Source: AP-15 sp963799085 (GTDB taxonomy: Bacteria; Pseudomonadota; Alphaproteobacteria; ATCC43930; CGMCC-115725). Taken from it: a stretch of 64,000 bases of DNA. Position numbers and translations under genes: made by a program. Each line of letters starts with the position of its first letter. Within the stretch, counting starts at the first letter, position 1. Positions 63,044 to 64,000 of the stretch are shown here, one piece after another. The stretch spans positions 1 to 64,000 of the forward strand of contig CAWCWA010000003.1 of assembly GCA_963799085.1 (NCBI GenBank). The letters are read 5' to 3'. The notes under the pieces are model-generated. The model saw only the letters and a list, made by a program, of their open reading frames with translations, did not search any database and was not told the DNA's origin.

Positions 63044-64000
63044 GTGGCTCACGAATTGCGTTCCTATCGGCCGCTCGGCATTGGCCGCCGCGGCGCCGTT
63101 GCGGCGAACCATCCGCTCGCCGCCCAGGCAGGGCTTCTGGCGCTGCGTGCCGGCGGCAACGCCGTCGACGCGGCGGTCGCCACTGCTGCGGCGCTCGCCG
63201 TCGTCGAGCCGATGATGTCGGGTCTGGGCGGCGACGGCTTCTTTCAGGTGTTCGACGCGGCGTCCGGCCGTGCCGTGGTGTTCAACGGCACCGGCCCGGC
63301 ACCGGCGGCGGCGACGCCCGAGCGCTATGCCGGCGGCATTCCCCGCATCGGACCGCTCTCGGTCTCGGTGCCGGGGATGCTCGCCGGCCTCGACATGATG
63401 CACCGCGAATTCGGCCGCCTGCCCTGGGGCGAACTCTTCGCCGAGGCGATCCGTTATGCCGGCGAAGGCTTTGCCGCGACCCGAGCCTACAGCCACTTCG
63501 CCGAGGAATATCGATCCACCCTGTTGATCGACCGGCGCAGCACCGAGATTTTTCTCGCGGACGGTATTGCCCCGCCGCTCGCCATGCCGATTGTTCAGAT
63601 CGAGCTTGCCCACAGCCTCGAAGAAATCGCCGCTGACGGCGCCGAAACCTTCTACCGCGGGCGTCTTTCCCGCCGGCTGGCAGCCGGGCTGGAGGCCGCC
63701 GGAGCGCTCCTAACCGCCGCCGATCTCGGCGAATTCGCGGCCGAGCGGCAGCAGCCGATCGCAGTCGACTACCGCGGCTTTACCGTGCTCGAAGCGCCGC
63801 CCAACTCGACGGGCTTCGTGCTGCTCGAAGAGTTGAAAATCCTCGAGCATTTCGACCTCGAACGCCTGGGATTGCTGTCAGCCGACGCGGTCCACGTCAT
63901 GGTCGAAGCGAAAAAGCTCGCTTTTGCCGACCGCGAACGCTGGGCCGCCGACCCGCGTTCGATCGCCGCGCCGCTCTCGGAACTGCTGTCGACCGATTAT
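63044..64000 (+). CDS. ggt: Gamma-glutamyltransferase, 5' part (runs off the window)
   Basis: About 319 residues from GTG 63044 (GGAGGGA upstream) to the window end, without a stop. AANHPLAAQAGLLALRAGGN and AVDAAVATAAALAVVEPMMS are the family opening, GLGGDGFFQVFD and the later PPNSTGFVLLEELKILEHFD fit the large subunit. The catalytic threonine of the small subunit lies beyond the edge. The enzyme cleaves gamma-glutamyl bonds of glutathione and related peptides in the periplasm; the start shows no obvious signal peptide, so this member may be cytoplasmic. Confidence 0.9.
   Translation, partial: MAHELRSYRPLGIGRRGAVAANHPLAAQAGLLALRAGGNAVDAAVATAAALAVVEPMMSGLGGDGFFQVFDAASGRAVVFNGTGPAPAAATPERYAGGIPRIGPLSVSVPGMLAGLDMMHREFGRLPWGELFAEAIRYAGEGFAATRAYSHFAEEYRSTLLIDRRSTEIFLADGIAPPLAMPIVQIELAHSLEEIAADGAETFYRGRLSRRLAAGLEAAGALLTAADLGEFAAERQQPIAVDYRGFTVLEAPPNSTGFVLLEELKILEHFDLERLGLLSADAVHVMVEAKKLAFADRERWAADPRSIAAPLSELLSTDY

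Overview
The window is high-GC DNA that reads as an alphaproteobacterial chromosome, probably Rhodospirillales or Hyphomicrobiales. Indicators are the yajC-secD-secF-Mth938 block, many short stress proteins of rhizobial type (CsbD, entericidin, PRC-barrel, DUF3309-like), an ECF sigma factor and a selenocysteine tRNA gene. The exact genus cannot be read from the sequence.

Layout. 0.4-17.3 kb is a scarred accessory stretch: an EmrAB-type efflux pair with a broken adaptor, a dead IS6 element, a frameshifted MOSC/flavoprotein/ferredoxin fusion, a 3-methyladenine glycosylase, a DJ-1/PfpI protein, a TauE exporter cut by an intact IS1595 element, a DoxX protein, and a three-recombinase (RIT) element sitting inside a DUF3489 gene of a small prophage remnant, followed by fragments of an EamA transporter and an MlrC peptidase. 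17.4-26.6 kb is mostly intact metabolism: BrkB, acyl-CoA dehydrogenase, an NAD pair (nadX, pncA), an RRM protein, a VOC protein, a deacetylase-HAD-phosphoesterase run and a porin. 26.6-31 kb is decayed again: cupin and adenylate cyclase/TPR remnants and an IS graveyard.

31.1-50 kb is a stress island. It holds a 1.6-kb-residue-scale CheB/CheR/histidine kinase/receiver/LuxR fusion, many tiny secreted, membrane or CsbD-like proteins (several too short for ordinary gene finders), an ECF sigma factor, and trehalose/glycogen genes (treZ, a debranching enzyme). Eleven copies of an oriented 18-bp motif, consensus CTGGGTAGTTTCCGAGCC with variation, lie 43-136 bp upstream of these genes, always in the sense direction and including the sigma factor gene itself. 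I regard this as the most interesting signal: a compact, apparently self-contained stress regulon. An intact IS1380 element lies inside the island. PPK2 and a P-type ATPase whose hinge motif is lost follow, then IS110 and a chimeric IS5/IS6 relic.

56-64 kb is core genome: Mth938-like, secF, secD, a WxxGxW protein, yajC, a DUF815 ATPase, an NlpD-like LytM protein, selC (tRNA-Sec), a glycine-zipper lipoprotein and a gamma-glutamyltransferase running off the end. Single-base frameshifts are numerous in the accessory parts and almost absent in the core parts, which suggests real decay, although draft-assembly indels cannot be excluded without reads.
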